Assembly (NCBI GenBank): GCA_029266935.1 | Contig: JAQSVY010000036.1 | Span: 1 to 9,010 of the forward strand | Length of the DNA stretch: 9,010 nt | Source: Burkholderiales bacterium | GTDB lineage: Bacteria; Pseudomonadota; Gammaproteobacteria; Burkholderiales; SG8-39 | Direction of reading: 5' to 3' | Shown here: positions 1-6,691 of the stretch, in pieces | Numbering within the stretch: position 1 is the first letter of the stretch | How the letters are laid out: each line of letters begins with the position of its first letter | The notes under the pieces: model-generated | Told to the model about the DNA's origin: nothing | The model's input: only the letters and a program-made list of their open reading frames with translations | Database searches by the model: none | Program-made: the position numbers and the translations under genes

Positions 1-636
1 AGCCTCGTCACGAAGCTGCGCCGCGCGCGCGCCGACGTGCTCCTGCACACCGGCTACAACCCGGACATCACCCTCTTCCTGCGCCAGGCGCGCGAGCAGG
101 GCCTCAAGTTCAAGGCGATCATCGGCCACGGCGCCGGCTACGGCCAGATCGGCAAGCTGATGGAGACCTTCGGCAAGGACGTGAACTACGTCTACAACGT
201 CGACCCGGTGGCGGCGCAGCTCCTCGATGCCAAGTCGCTCAAGCCGGGCCTTGGCGACCTGACGCGCGAGATGGTGAAGCGCTACCAGGCGGTGAAGGGC
301 CCGGCCGACGTGCCGCCGCACGCCTCGATGGGCTTCAACCAGTCGTGGATCTTCTTCACCGACGTGCTGCCGCGCGCCATCAAGAAGCACGGCGGGGTCA
401 GTCCCGAGGCGCTGCGCAAGGCGGCGCTCGAGACGGACATCCCGCTCGGGGGTACCATCCAGGGCTACGGCGTCAAGTTCTTCCCGCCCGGGCACGCGAT
501 GGCCGGCCAGAACGAGCGCTCCTCGCCGGTAGTGATGCAGTACGTCGACGGCAAGACCTTCATCGCCTGGCCGAAGGCGCTGCGCACCATCGATCCCGTG
601 CTGCCGCTGCCGAAGGGTCATCCCTACGGGAGCTAG
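1..636 (+). CDS. HAAT-family ABC transporter substrate-binding protein, C-terminal part (5' end outside window)
   Basis: This is the last 211 residues of a periplasmic type I binding protein (Leu/Ile/Val-binding-like, Peripla_BP_6 family) that would capture solute and hand it to the permease pair encoded downstream. The reading frame is open from base 1 and ends at TAG 634-636; a GTG at 37 is internal, not a start, since full-length family members have roughly 380-420 residues. Visible family features are the segment LLHTGYNPDITLFLRQAREQ near the left edge, which fits the hinge and second-lobe region, and the C-terminal stretch VMQYVDGKTFIAWPKALRT followed by a proline-rich tail, a usual ending for these proteins. 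The signal peptide and first lobe lie upstream of the window. The frame abuts the livG-like start with no gap. The ligand cannot be deduced: the family takes branched-chain amino acids, but also amides, urea and aromatic or aliphatic acids. Confidence 0.88.
   Translation, partial: SLVTKLRRARADVLLHTGYNPDITLFLRQAREQGLKFKAIIGHGAGYGQIGKLMETFGKDVNYVYNVDPVAAQLLDAKSLKPGLGDLTREMVKRYQAVKGPADVPPHASMGFNQSWIFFTDVLPRAIKKHGGVSPEALRKAALETDIPLGGTIQGYGVKFFPPGHAMAGQNERSSPVVMQYVDGKTFIAWPKALRTIDPVLPLPKGHPYGS
628..632 (+). promoter_or_regulatory. Ribosome binding site of the livG-like gene
   Basis: GGGAG lies four bases before the ATG at 637, inside the last codons of the binding-protein gene. It is a good Shine-Dalgarno match, although slightly close, and it supports 637 as the start of the ATPase gene. 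Confidence 0.55.
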
Positions 637-1395
637 ATGCTCGAGGTCAGCGGCCTCACCAAGCGCTTCGGGGGCTTTGCCGCGGTCTCGAACGTCAGCT
701 TCCGCCTGGCCGAGGGCGAGATCCTCGGCCTGATCGGGCCGAACGGCTCGGGCAAGAGCACCACCTTCAACGTCGTCGCCGGGCTCTACGCGCCCACGTC
801 GGGCTCGGTACGCTTTCTCGGTGAGGAGATCGGCGCGCTGCCGCCGGCGGCGGTGTGCCACCGCGGCATCGCCCGCACCTTCCAGATCCCGCGGCCATTC
901 CGGCGCCTCTCGCTGCTCGAGAACGTGGCGCTCGCCGCCTTCTACGGCCGCGGCGAGCACCCGCCGCGCGCGAAGGCGTGGGAGATGGCGAAGGACGCCT
1001 TGGCGCTGGTCAAGCTGCCCACGCACCCCGCGGCCCGCGTCGACGGCCTGGGCGCGGCGGGGCTGAAGAAGCTCGAGCTCGCGCGCGCCCTCGCCACGCA
1101 GCCGAAGGTCCTCCTCGCCGATGAATCCCTCGGCGGCCTGGACGAGCAGGAGATGGAGCAGGCGGCCGACATGCTGGCGATGATCCGACGCGAGCGGGGC
1201 GTCAGCGTCGTCTGGGTGGAGCACATCATGGGCGCGCTGATGCGGGTGGTCGACCGCTGCATCGTGCTCGACCACGGCGAGGTCATCGCCGCCGGCAAGC
1301 CGCAGGACGTGGCCCGCGACCCGCGCGTAATCGAGGTCTATCTCGGCACCGACGCCTCGGCGGTGCAGGCCGTCACCGACGCGCGGGTCGCCTGA
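637..1395 (+). CDS. livG: LivG-like ABC transporter ATP-binding protein
   Basis: A 252-residue cytoplasmic ATPase, one of two that power the HAAT importer of this operon. Walker A is GPNGSGKS at residues 34-41, the Q-loop is Q83 in IARTFQIPRPF, Walker B is VLLADE at 158-163 with catalytic E163, the D-loop is GGLD at 166-169, and the switch histidine is H196 in VEHIM. The ABC signature position reads LGAAGLKKLELARAL instead of the consensus LSGGQ; comparable departures (for example LTLAxRKRLELARAL) occur in other LivG proteins of this transporter class, so the protein is probably active. The DPRVIEVYLG segment near the end is the usual LivG C-terminal motif. ATG 637 follows the upstream TAG directly and has GGGAG four bases before it. 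The stop TGA shares one base with the next gene's ATG. The name denotes the family, not proven leucine transport. Confidence 0.93.
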   Translation: MLEVSGLTKRFGGFAAVSNVSFRLAEGEILGLIGPNGSGKSTTFNVVAGLYAPTSGSVRFLGEEIGALPPAAVCHRGIARTFQIPRPFRRLSLLENVALAAFYGRGEHPPRAKAWEMAKDALALVKLPTHPAARVDGLGAAGLKKLELARALATQPKVLLADESLGGLDEQEMEQAADMLAMIRRERGVSVVWVEHIMGALMRVVDRCIVLDHGEVIAAGKPQDVARDPRVIEVYLGTDASAVQAVTDARVA

Positions 1396-2093
1396 TGCTC
1401 GCGGTCTCGAATCTGTCGGCGGGCTACGGGTCGTTCCAGGCGCTCTTCGGCGTCAGCCTCGAGGTGCGCGCCGGCGAGTCGGTCGCCGTCCTTGGGCCCA
1501 ACGGCGCCGGCAAGACGACGCTCTTGCGCGCCATCTCGAAGCTGATCGATGCAAGCGCGGGCGAGATCACGATGGAAGGCGCGCGCCTGAACGAAGTGCC
1601 GGCGCACGAGGTGATCGGCCGCGGCATCGCGCACGTGCCGGAGAACCGGCGCCTCTTCCCGCGCCTCACGGTGGAGGAGAACCTGCGCATGGGCGCGTTT
1701 TCTTCGCGCAAGAAGTTTCCGGAGAGGCTGAAGTTCGTCTATGGCCTGTTTCCACGCATGGAGGAACGCTGCGGCCAGCTCGCAGGCACGCTCTCCGGCG
1801 GCGAGCAGCAGATGTGCGCCATCGCGCGCGCGCTGATGAGCGGCCCGAAGCTGCTCCTGCTCGACGAGCCCTCCGCCGGCCTCGCGCCGGTGGTGGTGCA
1901 ATCGATCTTTGCACTGGTGAAGCGCATCTGCGCCGAGGGCTTCACCGTGCTCATCGTCGAGCAGAACGTGCAGCAGGTGCTCAAGGTGGTCGACCGCGCC
2001 TACCTCCTCGAGACCGGCCGCATCAAATCGAGCGGCGACGCGGCCGCGCTGGCGGCGAGCAGCGAGCTCAAGCGCGCCTACCTGGGACTCTAG
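1395..2093 (+). CDS. livF: LivF-like ABC transporter ATP-binding protein
   Basis: A 232-residue second ATPase, expected to pair with the LivG-like subunit beneath the LivH/LivM-like permease. Walker A is GPNGAGKT at 34-41, the intact signature LSGGEQQ is at 133-139, and Walker B LLLLDEP is at 153-159. The switch position is Q190 in IVEQNVQQ, which is the normal LivF variant, and the VPENRRLFPRLTVEENL segment at 81-96 is diagnostic of LivF. Because its signature motif is intact while that of LivG is altered, the two ATP sites of the heterodimer are probably not equivalent. The start ATG overlaps the livG stop by one base (TGATG) and lacks a clear Shine-Dalgarno sequence, so translation is probably coupled to livG. 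Length matches the family. Substrate remains unknown. Confidence 0.94.
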   Translation: MLAVSNLSAGYGSFQALFGVSLEVRAGESVAVLGPNGAGKTTLLRAISKLIDASAGEITMEGARLNEVPAHEVIGRGIAHVPENRRLFPRLTVEENLRMGAFSSRKKFPERLKFVYGLFPRMEERCGQLAGTLSGGEQQMCAIARALMSGPKLLLLDEPSAGLAPVVVQSIFALVKRICAEGFTVLIVEQNVQQVLKVVDRAYLLETGRIKSSGDAAALAASSELKRAYLGL

Positions 2094-2095
2094 CG

Positions 2096-2962
2096 ATGGA
2101 GATCTTCGACATCTTCCTTCTCGAGGCGGTGGTGAACGGCATCCTGCTCGGCGGGCTGCTCGCGCTACTTTCGCTCGGCCTGAACCTCATCTTCGGCGTC
2201 ATCGACGTGGTCTGGATCTGCTACGCCGAGCTCATCATGATCGGCATGTACGCGGTGTTCATGTTGCACACGCAGCAGGGCTGGCCGCTGCTCGCCGCCA
2301 TGCCCGCGGGCATCGCCATCGTCGCCGCGCTCGGCGCGGCGCTGCACCAGTTCGTCATCCGCCCGGTGCTCGCCGCCGAGCCGATCAATCAGCTGCTCGT
2401 CACCGGCGGCATGCTTTTCCTCCTGCAGGCAGCGGCCACGCTCGCCTTCGGCATCGACTTCCGCAACCTCGGCGTGCGCATGCAGCCGATCCTGGTGGGC
2501 GAGATGTCGATCTCCGCGCCGCGCGTCATCGCCTTCGTCGCGGCGCTCGCCGGCGTGGGCGCCACCTGGCTGCTCCTTTCGCGCACCTTCATCGGCACCG
2601 CGATCCGCGCCATCAGCCAGGACCGCGCCATCATGCCGCTCATGGGCGTCAACCCGGACCGCGTGTTCGTCATCACCTCGGCATTGGGCGGCGCGCTCGC
2701 GGGGCTGGGCGCCTGCCTGCTGGTGCTGCAGTACGACATCCACCCGGCGATCGGCCTTTCCTTCGGGCCGATCACTTTCCTCATCTGCGTGCTCGGCGGC
2801 CTGGGCAACCTGCTCGGCGGCCTGGTCGCCGCCTTCATCTTCGCCCAGTTCATCTCGGTGGGCGGCTTCTTCTTCCACCTCGAGTGGGGCTACGTGATCG
2901 CCTTCGCCTTCTTCATCGCGGTGATGTTCTGGCGGCCCCAGGGCATCCTCGGCGGCAAATGA
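2096..2962 (+). CDS. livH: LivH-like branched-chain amino acid type ABC permease
   Basis: A 288-residue inner-membrane protein (BPD_transp_2 family), one of the two channel-forming subunits of the HAAT importer. Hydrophobic segments lie at about residues 8-35, 40-58, 64-84, 99-119, 142-162, 190-212, 224-255 and 264-278. The cytoplasmic coupling loop AIRAISQDRAIMPLMGVNPDRV at 169-190 resembles the family's EAA-like contact with the ATPases, and the ending FWRPQGILGGK is typical of these permeases. The frame is open far upstream, from GTG 1814, but that extension is out-of-frame livF sequence and reads as arginine-rich nonsense. The ATG at 2096, two bases after the livF stop, begins a normal permease N-terminus. 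The gene ends in an ATGA overlap with livM. Membrane topology is estimated by eye. Confidence 0.93.
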   Translation: MEIFDIFLLEAVVNGILLGGLLALLSLGLNLIFGVIDVVWICYAELIMIGMYAVFMLHTQQGWPLLAAMPAGIAIVAALGAALHQFVIRPVLAAEPINQLLVTGGMLFLLQAAATLAFGIDFRNLGVRMQPILVGEMSISAPRVIAFVAALAGVGATWLLLSRTFIGTAIRAISQDRAIMPLMGVNPDRVFVITSALGGALAGLGACLLVLQYDIHPAIGLSFGPITFLICVLGGLGNLLGGLVAAFIFAQFISVGGFFFHLEWGYVIAFAFFIAVMFWRPQGILGGK

Positions 2963-3954
2963 AGCCGCTTGCCTGGATCGGGGTCGCGGCGCTCGCCGCC
3001 GTGCCGCTCACCGGCATCGGCAACTACCCGCTGCACCTCATCATCATGTGCCTGCTCTGGGCATACGTGTACACGAGCTGGTCGATCATGGGGCGCCTGG
3101 GGCTGGTGAGCCTCGGCCATGGCGCCTTCCTCGGCATCGGCGCCTACACGGTGGTGATGCTGTGGAACCACTACGGCTTCTCGCCGTGGCTCGGCGCGCC
3201 CCTCGCCGTGCTGCTGAGCCTGGCGGCCGCACTCCTGATCGGGCTGCCGTGCTTCCGCTTCCGCATCGTCGGCCATTACTTCGCGCTGGTGACGCTCGCG
3301 CTCTCCGAGGTGACGCGCCTCGTGATCGTGGCGCTGCGCGACCACACCGGCGGTTCGCTCGGCGCGACGCCGAACACCGCGCTCGCGCAGGGCAACACCT
3401 GGTCCCTCGATGCCTTGCAGTTCTCCGACAAGCGGGTGTGGTTCTACGTCATTCTCGCGTTCTGGCTGGCGGGGCTGTGGATCTGGGCGCGCCTCGACCG
3501 CAGCATGACGCGCCTCGCCCTCGACGCGATCACCCACGAGGAGGATGCCGCCGCCTCCGTCGGCATCAACGTCACGCGCTCAAAGCTCTTCGTCACGCTC
3601 GTTTCCGCCGGCATGACGAGCGTCGGCGGTGTGCTCTACGCGCAGTACCAGCTGTACATCAACCCCGAGACTGTCTCGGGCATCGGCATCTCGCTGCAGA
3701 TGGTCTTCGGCGCCATCGCCGGGGGCATGTTCGTGATGCTCGGGCCCACGGTCGGCGCGGTGTTCACGCTGCTCCTGCAGGAGGGCCTGCGCCTCGCCCT
3801 CGGGGACGCCTTCAAGCAGTTCCCGGCACTCGACCTCGCGATCTACGGCCTGATGCTGGTGCTCTTCATCATCTACATGCCGAAGGGCATCCTCGGCGCG
3901 GCGCTCGAGTGGCGCGCGCGCCGGCGCGCTACGCCAGCCGCCGCTCCAGGCTGA
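2959..3954 (+). CDS. livM: LivM-like branched-chain amino acid type ABC permease
   Basis: A 331-residue inner-membrane subunit that would form the translocation path with the LivH-like protein. The hallmark GHGAFLGIGAY at 53-63 follows a SIMGRLGLVSL stretch, as in other LivM proteins. A conserved HTGGSLG element is at 129-135, the coupling loop lies around ALDAITHEEDAAASVGINV at 187-205, and the last membrane segment ends in MPKGILG before a basic tail. Several hydrophobic spans are visible between residues 4 and 310. The start chosen is ATG 2959, which overlaps the livH stop in ATGA; an in-frame GTG at 2884 would add out-of-frame livH sequence and is rejected. This is the last gene of the operon. 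Its final 26 nt are also the final 26 nt of the convergent minus-strand gene. Confidence 0.93.
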   Translation: MKPLAWIGVAALAAVPLTGIGNYPLHLIIMCLLWAYVYTSWSIMGRLGLVSLGHGAFLGIGAYTVVMLWNHYGFSPWLGAPLAVLLSLAAALLIGLPCFRFRIVGHYFALVTLALSEVTRLVIVALRDHTGGSLGATPNTALAQGNTWSLDALQFSDKRVWFYVILAFWLAGLWIWARLDRSMTRLALDAITHEEDAAASVGINVTRSKLFVTLVSAGMTSVGGVLYAQYQLYINPETVSGIGISLQMVFGAIAGGMFVMLGPTVGAVFTLLLQEGLRLALGDAFKQFPALDLAIYGLMLVLFIIYMPKGILGAALEWRARRRATPAAAPG

Positions 3955-4666
3955 CCCGGCGCAGGTCCATCTCGAACTCGAGGCCCTGGATCGGCGGCCG
4001 GCAGTAATGCCATACCAGTGCGGCGCCGGCGCGCTGCGCGACGAGCTCGACCGGGAAGTGGCGTACCGTGTACACCTGCACCGCGCTCGCGTCGCCGAAG
4101 CCGAACCCGCCAAGGCCGCGCATGCGCTCCTCCATCTTGCCGAGCACCCACTCGGCCTTCTTGCGCAGGCCGGCCTCCGTGACGTCGCCGCGCGCGACGA
4201 TGTCCTCGGGAAATCGGCCGCCTTCGGGCCACTCGCCACTCCCCGCGACCACGAAGTCGCGCCCCGCCCGCGCTGCAGGCACTGTGTAGCTGAAGGCGTG
4301 GAACGAGGGGTCGGCAGGCGGATCGACCTCCGGCGCCACGTTCGAGCGCGCTACCGCGTTGCGCCCGTCGCGATAGAGGCCCCATTGCTCCAGCACCGCG
4401 ACATAGCCGCGGTTGAACTCCGCAAACCCGGCGAACGAGAAGGGCTTCGGCGAGCGCAGCTCGCAGGCGCAAAGCGCCGCCTTCGGCCGTCCCCACCCTT
4501 CGAGATGCGCCGCGATGCGCCGGAAGCCCTCGGCCACCGGCACCGGCCGCGCGAAGCACGCCCGCTCGATCGCGTAGCCCTCGAGCGCGACCACGCCCTG
4601 GGAGTAGGGGAACACGCCCTCGAGAAATGCGAAACTGCCCTCGCCAAGTCGGTGCAGCGCGCCCAT
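3929..4666 (-). CDS. RidA-like (YjgF/YER057c/UK114) protein with two RidA folds
   Basis: A 245-residue cytoplasmic protein. The first half (about 15-130) shows RidA-style order: FPYSQGVVALEG, then GFRRIAAHLEGWG, a FAEFNRGY segment and an ARSNVAPEV stretch with R107. The second half (about 135-237) repeats the plan: VVAGSGEWPEGGRFPEDIVARGD, KAEWVLGKMEERMRGLG, ASAVQVYTV and WHYCRPPIQGLEFEMDLR. A single RidA protein has about 130 residues, so this is probably a tandem fold. Family members deaminate reactive enamine/imine intermediates; muconate-type deaminases such as 2-aminomuconate deaminase belong to the same fold, and I recall a deaminase (CnbZ) of similar length but cannot check it. Start ATG 4666 has only a distant GAGG (13 nt before it). 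The stop lies inside livM, on the opposite strand. The preceding transglycosylase gene ends 21 nt upstream, so the two may be cotranscribed. The exact substrate is unknown. Confidence 0.7.
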   Translation of the reverse strand: MGALHRLGEGSFAFLEGVFPYSQGVVALEGYAIERACFARPVPVAEGFRRIAAHLEGWGRPKAALCACELRSPKPFSFAGFAEFNRGYVAVLEQWGLYRDGRNAVARSNVAPEVDPPADPSFHAFSYTVPAARAGRDFVVAGSGEWPEGGRFPEDIVARGDVTEAGLRKKAEWVLGKMEERMRGLGGFGFGDASAVQVYTVRHFPVELVAQRAGAALVWHYCRPPIQGLEFEMDLRRVSLERRLA

Positions 4667-4687
4667 CCGCCGAAGAATACCTCGCCC

Positions 4688-6526
4688 CTACTGCAAAGCG
4701 GCTGCGGTATCCACCCCGCAAGTGCGCAAGTCGGCCTGCCCGCCGGAGGAGAACCCCCGGTAAAGCGTCCACAGCCGCTCGTCGACGCGCTGCTCGCGGG
4801 GATGGGGCTCGGCCTTGTTGAAGCGCCCGACGGCCCGCGGGCCGGCGTTGTATACGGCATAGGCGGCGCGCGGGACATGGTCGATATCGCCGCTGCGCTC
4901 CGCGTAGGGTATGGCGTAGTTTTTGAGGTAGCGCATCAGGATCTGCGCCCCGGCACGCGTGTTGTAGGCGGTGTCCCAGCGCAGCCGCTTCACATCGTAG
5001 AAGCCGCGCCAGACGCGCTGGTTGATCTGCATGATGCCGACGCTATCGGCGCTCGAGCGGAGGTAATGGGCCTTGCCCTCGCGCAGCACGTACTGGCGCC
5101 AGCAGCTCTCGATCAGGGCGGTGCTCGGCACGAGGCTGCGGTAGATCCCATCGTATGGCGCGGCGAGGCTCGTGCGCTGCAATTCCGTGGCGGTGGTCTT
5201 TTTCAGCAGGCCGCCGATGCTTGCACCGTAGGCGCCGAGCTCGTCGCGCTTCGGCACCCACGCGTCGAGACTGCGCTCCTGCGCATGCGCGGGCGCAATG
5301 AAGAAGTCGAGCCAGCTGCGGCGCGGCGCCGGCGCGGCATCGGGGATGTCCGGCACCTCGAATAGCCGCAGCAGCTCCGGGTCGACGGCCCAGGCGTAGG
5401 CGAGCGGATCGCCCGCCTCGCCGGGGCGCAGGGTGCGCGCCAGTTGTCGCAGGCCATCGGCCGACACCCGCACGCCCAGGCCGGGCGCAGCGCGATCGAG
5501 GGCGAGCAGCGCATCGCCGGCCTCGATGAAAGCGGCGTAACGCAGCAACGACGTATGGGGCAGGCCGGCGCGCTGGCCGTCCAAGAGGATCGCGCGCAGC
5601 TCGTTCCAGGCATCGATGAACAGTGCGCGAACCGGATCGCCGACCGCGCGCGCTTCTCCCGAGAGAATCGCGGCGAGCTGGTAGCGGCTATCGAGCAGCA
5701 GCGTGAACAGGCGCTCGCGCAGCCCGCCGTCCGCGCTGTCGAGCGCCACTTGCTTGATACTGTAGACGAGGAAGGCGTCCCAGGGCTGCAGCGCCTGGTC
5801 GAATGCTTCCAGCTCCGCTTCGGTAAGGGGCTGCGCCGGCGGGTTGGCCGGGGGCGATGCCGCGAGCCAGGCATCCGGGACCTCGATGGCGATCGGAACC
5901 ACGATACTCGATGCCTCCACGCGCGGCTCCATCACCTGCAGCTGCGCCAGCGCGAGCTCCAGCGCGTCGCCTTGCTGCGGCGGCGCTGCGGTGCGCAGCA
6001 GTGCCAGCAGTGCCTCTCGCGTGGCGCCGATGTCATAGCTGAACCGCTCCAGGCGCGGATGCACATGGCGCTTGCTCAGGTCCCAGATCAGCCCGGCCGC
6101 GGGAGCCCTGGCGCCGCTGGACTCGGCAAGCTGCGAGTCGATGATGCGCATGCGCAGCCGTCCAGCGCGGTCAAGCCAGGGCGCCAGCGTGAAGTCGACG
6201 AGGCCCTGCCAGGCCGTCGCGCCTTGGCAGTTTCCGAGCAGCTCCACACCCAGCGCCGCCGTACCCGGGCCGACGACGCGGAGCCTTCCGTCGACGGCGT
6301 GCAGCTTCGGCACCCCAAGCTTCAGGTACCGGCACGGGCCATCACGGTAGACCGCCCGCCGGCTCGACGGCGTTGCGGCAAGCTGTTCGCTCAGCGCCTG
6401 CCCTAGAGGCTCGAGCGGAATGCGCAGAGGAAGCTCGATGCGTCCGCCCCACGAGGCCGGGCCGGGCAGCATGAGCGAGCAGAAGGCGAGCAGCCGGACA
6501 AGCGTGGTCCGCAGTCCCCGGTTCAT
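4688..6526 (-). CDS. Secreted lytic transglycosylase (SLT domain) with a large unassigned N-terminal region
   Basis: A 612-residue protein predicted to cleave peptidoglycan glycan strands in the periplasm. Residues 1-27 look like a signal peptide: a basic start MNRGLRTTLVR, a hydrophobic core LLAFCSLMLPG, then a small-residue region. The SLT domain spans about 460-585, with ALIESCW (probable catalytic E473), SVGIMQINQRVW at 495-506 and AAYAVYNAGPRAVGRF at 555-570; these match the catalytic, GxMQ and AYNAG motifs of family 1 transglycosylases. Residues 30-215 look beta-rich, with DGRLRVVGPGTAALGVELLG and a SSIVVPIAIEVP strand; 235-390 look helical. I do not recognise either part. ATG 6526 is chosen because the signal peptide begins there; an in-frame TTG at 6547 would add seven residues and neither start has a clear Shine-Dalgarno sequence. 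The next gene on this strand begins 21 nt after the stop. Confidence 0.82.
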   Translation of the reverse strand: MNRGLRTTLVRLLAFCSLMLPGPASWGGRIELPLRIPLEPLGQALSEQLAATPSSRRAVYRDGPCRYLKLGVPKLHAVDGRLRVVGPGTAALGVELLGNCQGATAWQGLVDFTLAPWLDRAGRLRMRIIDSQLAESSGARAPAAGLIWDLSKRHVHPRLERFSYDIGATREALLALLRTAAPPQQGDALELALAQLQVMEPRVEASSIVVPIAIEVPDAWLAASPPANPPAQPLTEAELEAFDQALQPWDAFLVYSIKQVALDSADGGLRERLFTLLLDSRYQLAAILSGEARAVGDPVRALFIDAWNELRAILLDGQRAGLPHTSLLRYAAFIEAGDALLALDRAAPGLGVRVSADGLRQLARTLRPGEAGDPLAYAWAVDPELLRLFEVPDIPDAAPAPRRSWLDFFIAPAHAQERSLDAWVPKRDELGAYGASIGGLLKKTTATELQRTSLAAPYDGIYRSLVPSTALIESCWRQYVLREGKAHYLRSSADSVGIMQINQRVWRGFYDVKRLRWDTAYNTRAGAQILMRYLKNYAIPYAERSGDIDHVPRAAYAVYNAGPRAVGRFNKAEPHPREQRVDERLWTLYRGFSSGGQADLRTCGVDTAAALQ

Positions 6527-6547
6527 GCAACTACTAATAGCTCGCAA

Positions 6548-6574
6548 ATGGCGCTACGACGGTGGGGGCGCCAT
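6548..6574. repeat. Inverted repeat, 7-bp perfect stem
   Basis: ATGGCGC (6548-6554) and GCGCCAT (6568-6574) are perfect reverse complements around a 13-nt loop. The element begins 22 nt upstream of the transglycosylase ATG, so in that mRNA it would be a leader hairpin; as DNA it could be an operator. It shares its CAT (6572-6574) with the next repeat, so the two hairpins cannot form fully together. Confidence 0.5.
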
Positions 6575-6591
6575 AGTTCTTGGGAACCATG
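6572..6591. repeat. Imperfect palindrome CATAGTTC-TTGG-GAACCATG
   Basis: Two 8-nt arms separated by TTGG pair at seven of eight positions (one A-C mismatch). The compact symmetry would suit a dimeric repressor site or a small hairpin. It lies about 46-65 nt upstream of the transglycosylase ATG. No regulator can be named from the sequence. Confidence 0.4.
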
Positions 6592-6627
6592 CGGGGCCGC
6601 AGGCTGTTTCAACCGTAACCTTCGCCC

Positions 6628-6648
6628 CGCGACGCTGAAACCGTCGCG
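6628..6648. repeat. Inverted repeat, 7-bp perfect stem with a complementary loop
   Basis: CGCGACG (6628-6634) and CGTCGCG (6642-6648) are perfect reverse complements around the loop CTGAAAC. The loop contains TGAAAC (6636-6641), which is the exact complement of GTTTCA at 6606-6611, so an RNA copy could form either a longer alternative helix or a pseudoknot. Confidence 0.45.
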
Positions 6649-6691
6649 ACATCACCGCCCGCCACACTGGCTGCACGTCACGAAACGACGC

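Noticed and set aside
2165..3537. Long minus-strand open frames opposite livH and livM
   Set aside because: Products are dominated by Arg, Glu, Ala and His with no domain pattern, while the plus strand encodes unmistakable permeases.
4007..5365. 452-residue plus-strand open frame opposite the RidA-like and transglycosylase genes
   Set aside because: It spans two minus-strand genes with clear motifs, is rich in Arg, Ala, His and Pro without domain motifs, and is a typical antisense shadow of GC-rich coding DNA.
6530..6547. TTG start at 6547 for the transglycosylase
   Set aside because: The seven extra residues precede a complete signal peptide that starts at ATG 6526, and the TTG has no ribosome binding site either.
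6572..6591. tRNA-like T-arm or tmRNA end
   Set aside because: The stem is 8 bp with a 4-nt loop rather than 5 bp with a 7-nt loop, and no acceptor stem or CCA end accompanies it.
6590..6612. Minus-strand ACAGCCTGCGGC, resembling part of enterobacterial 6S RNA
   Set aside because: Only about a dozen bases match from memory; the flanks do not form the long 6S rod structure, so it is probably coincidence.
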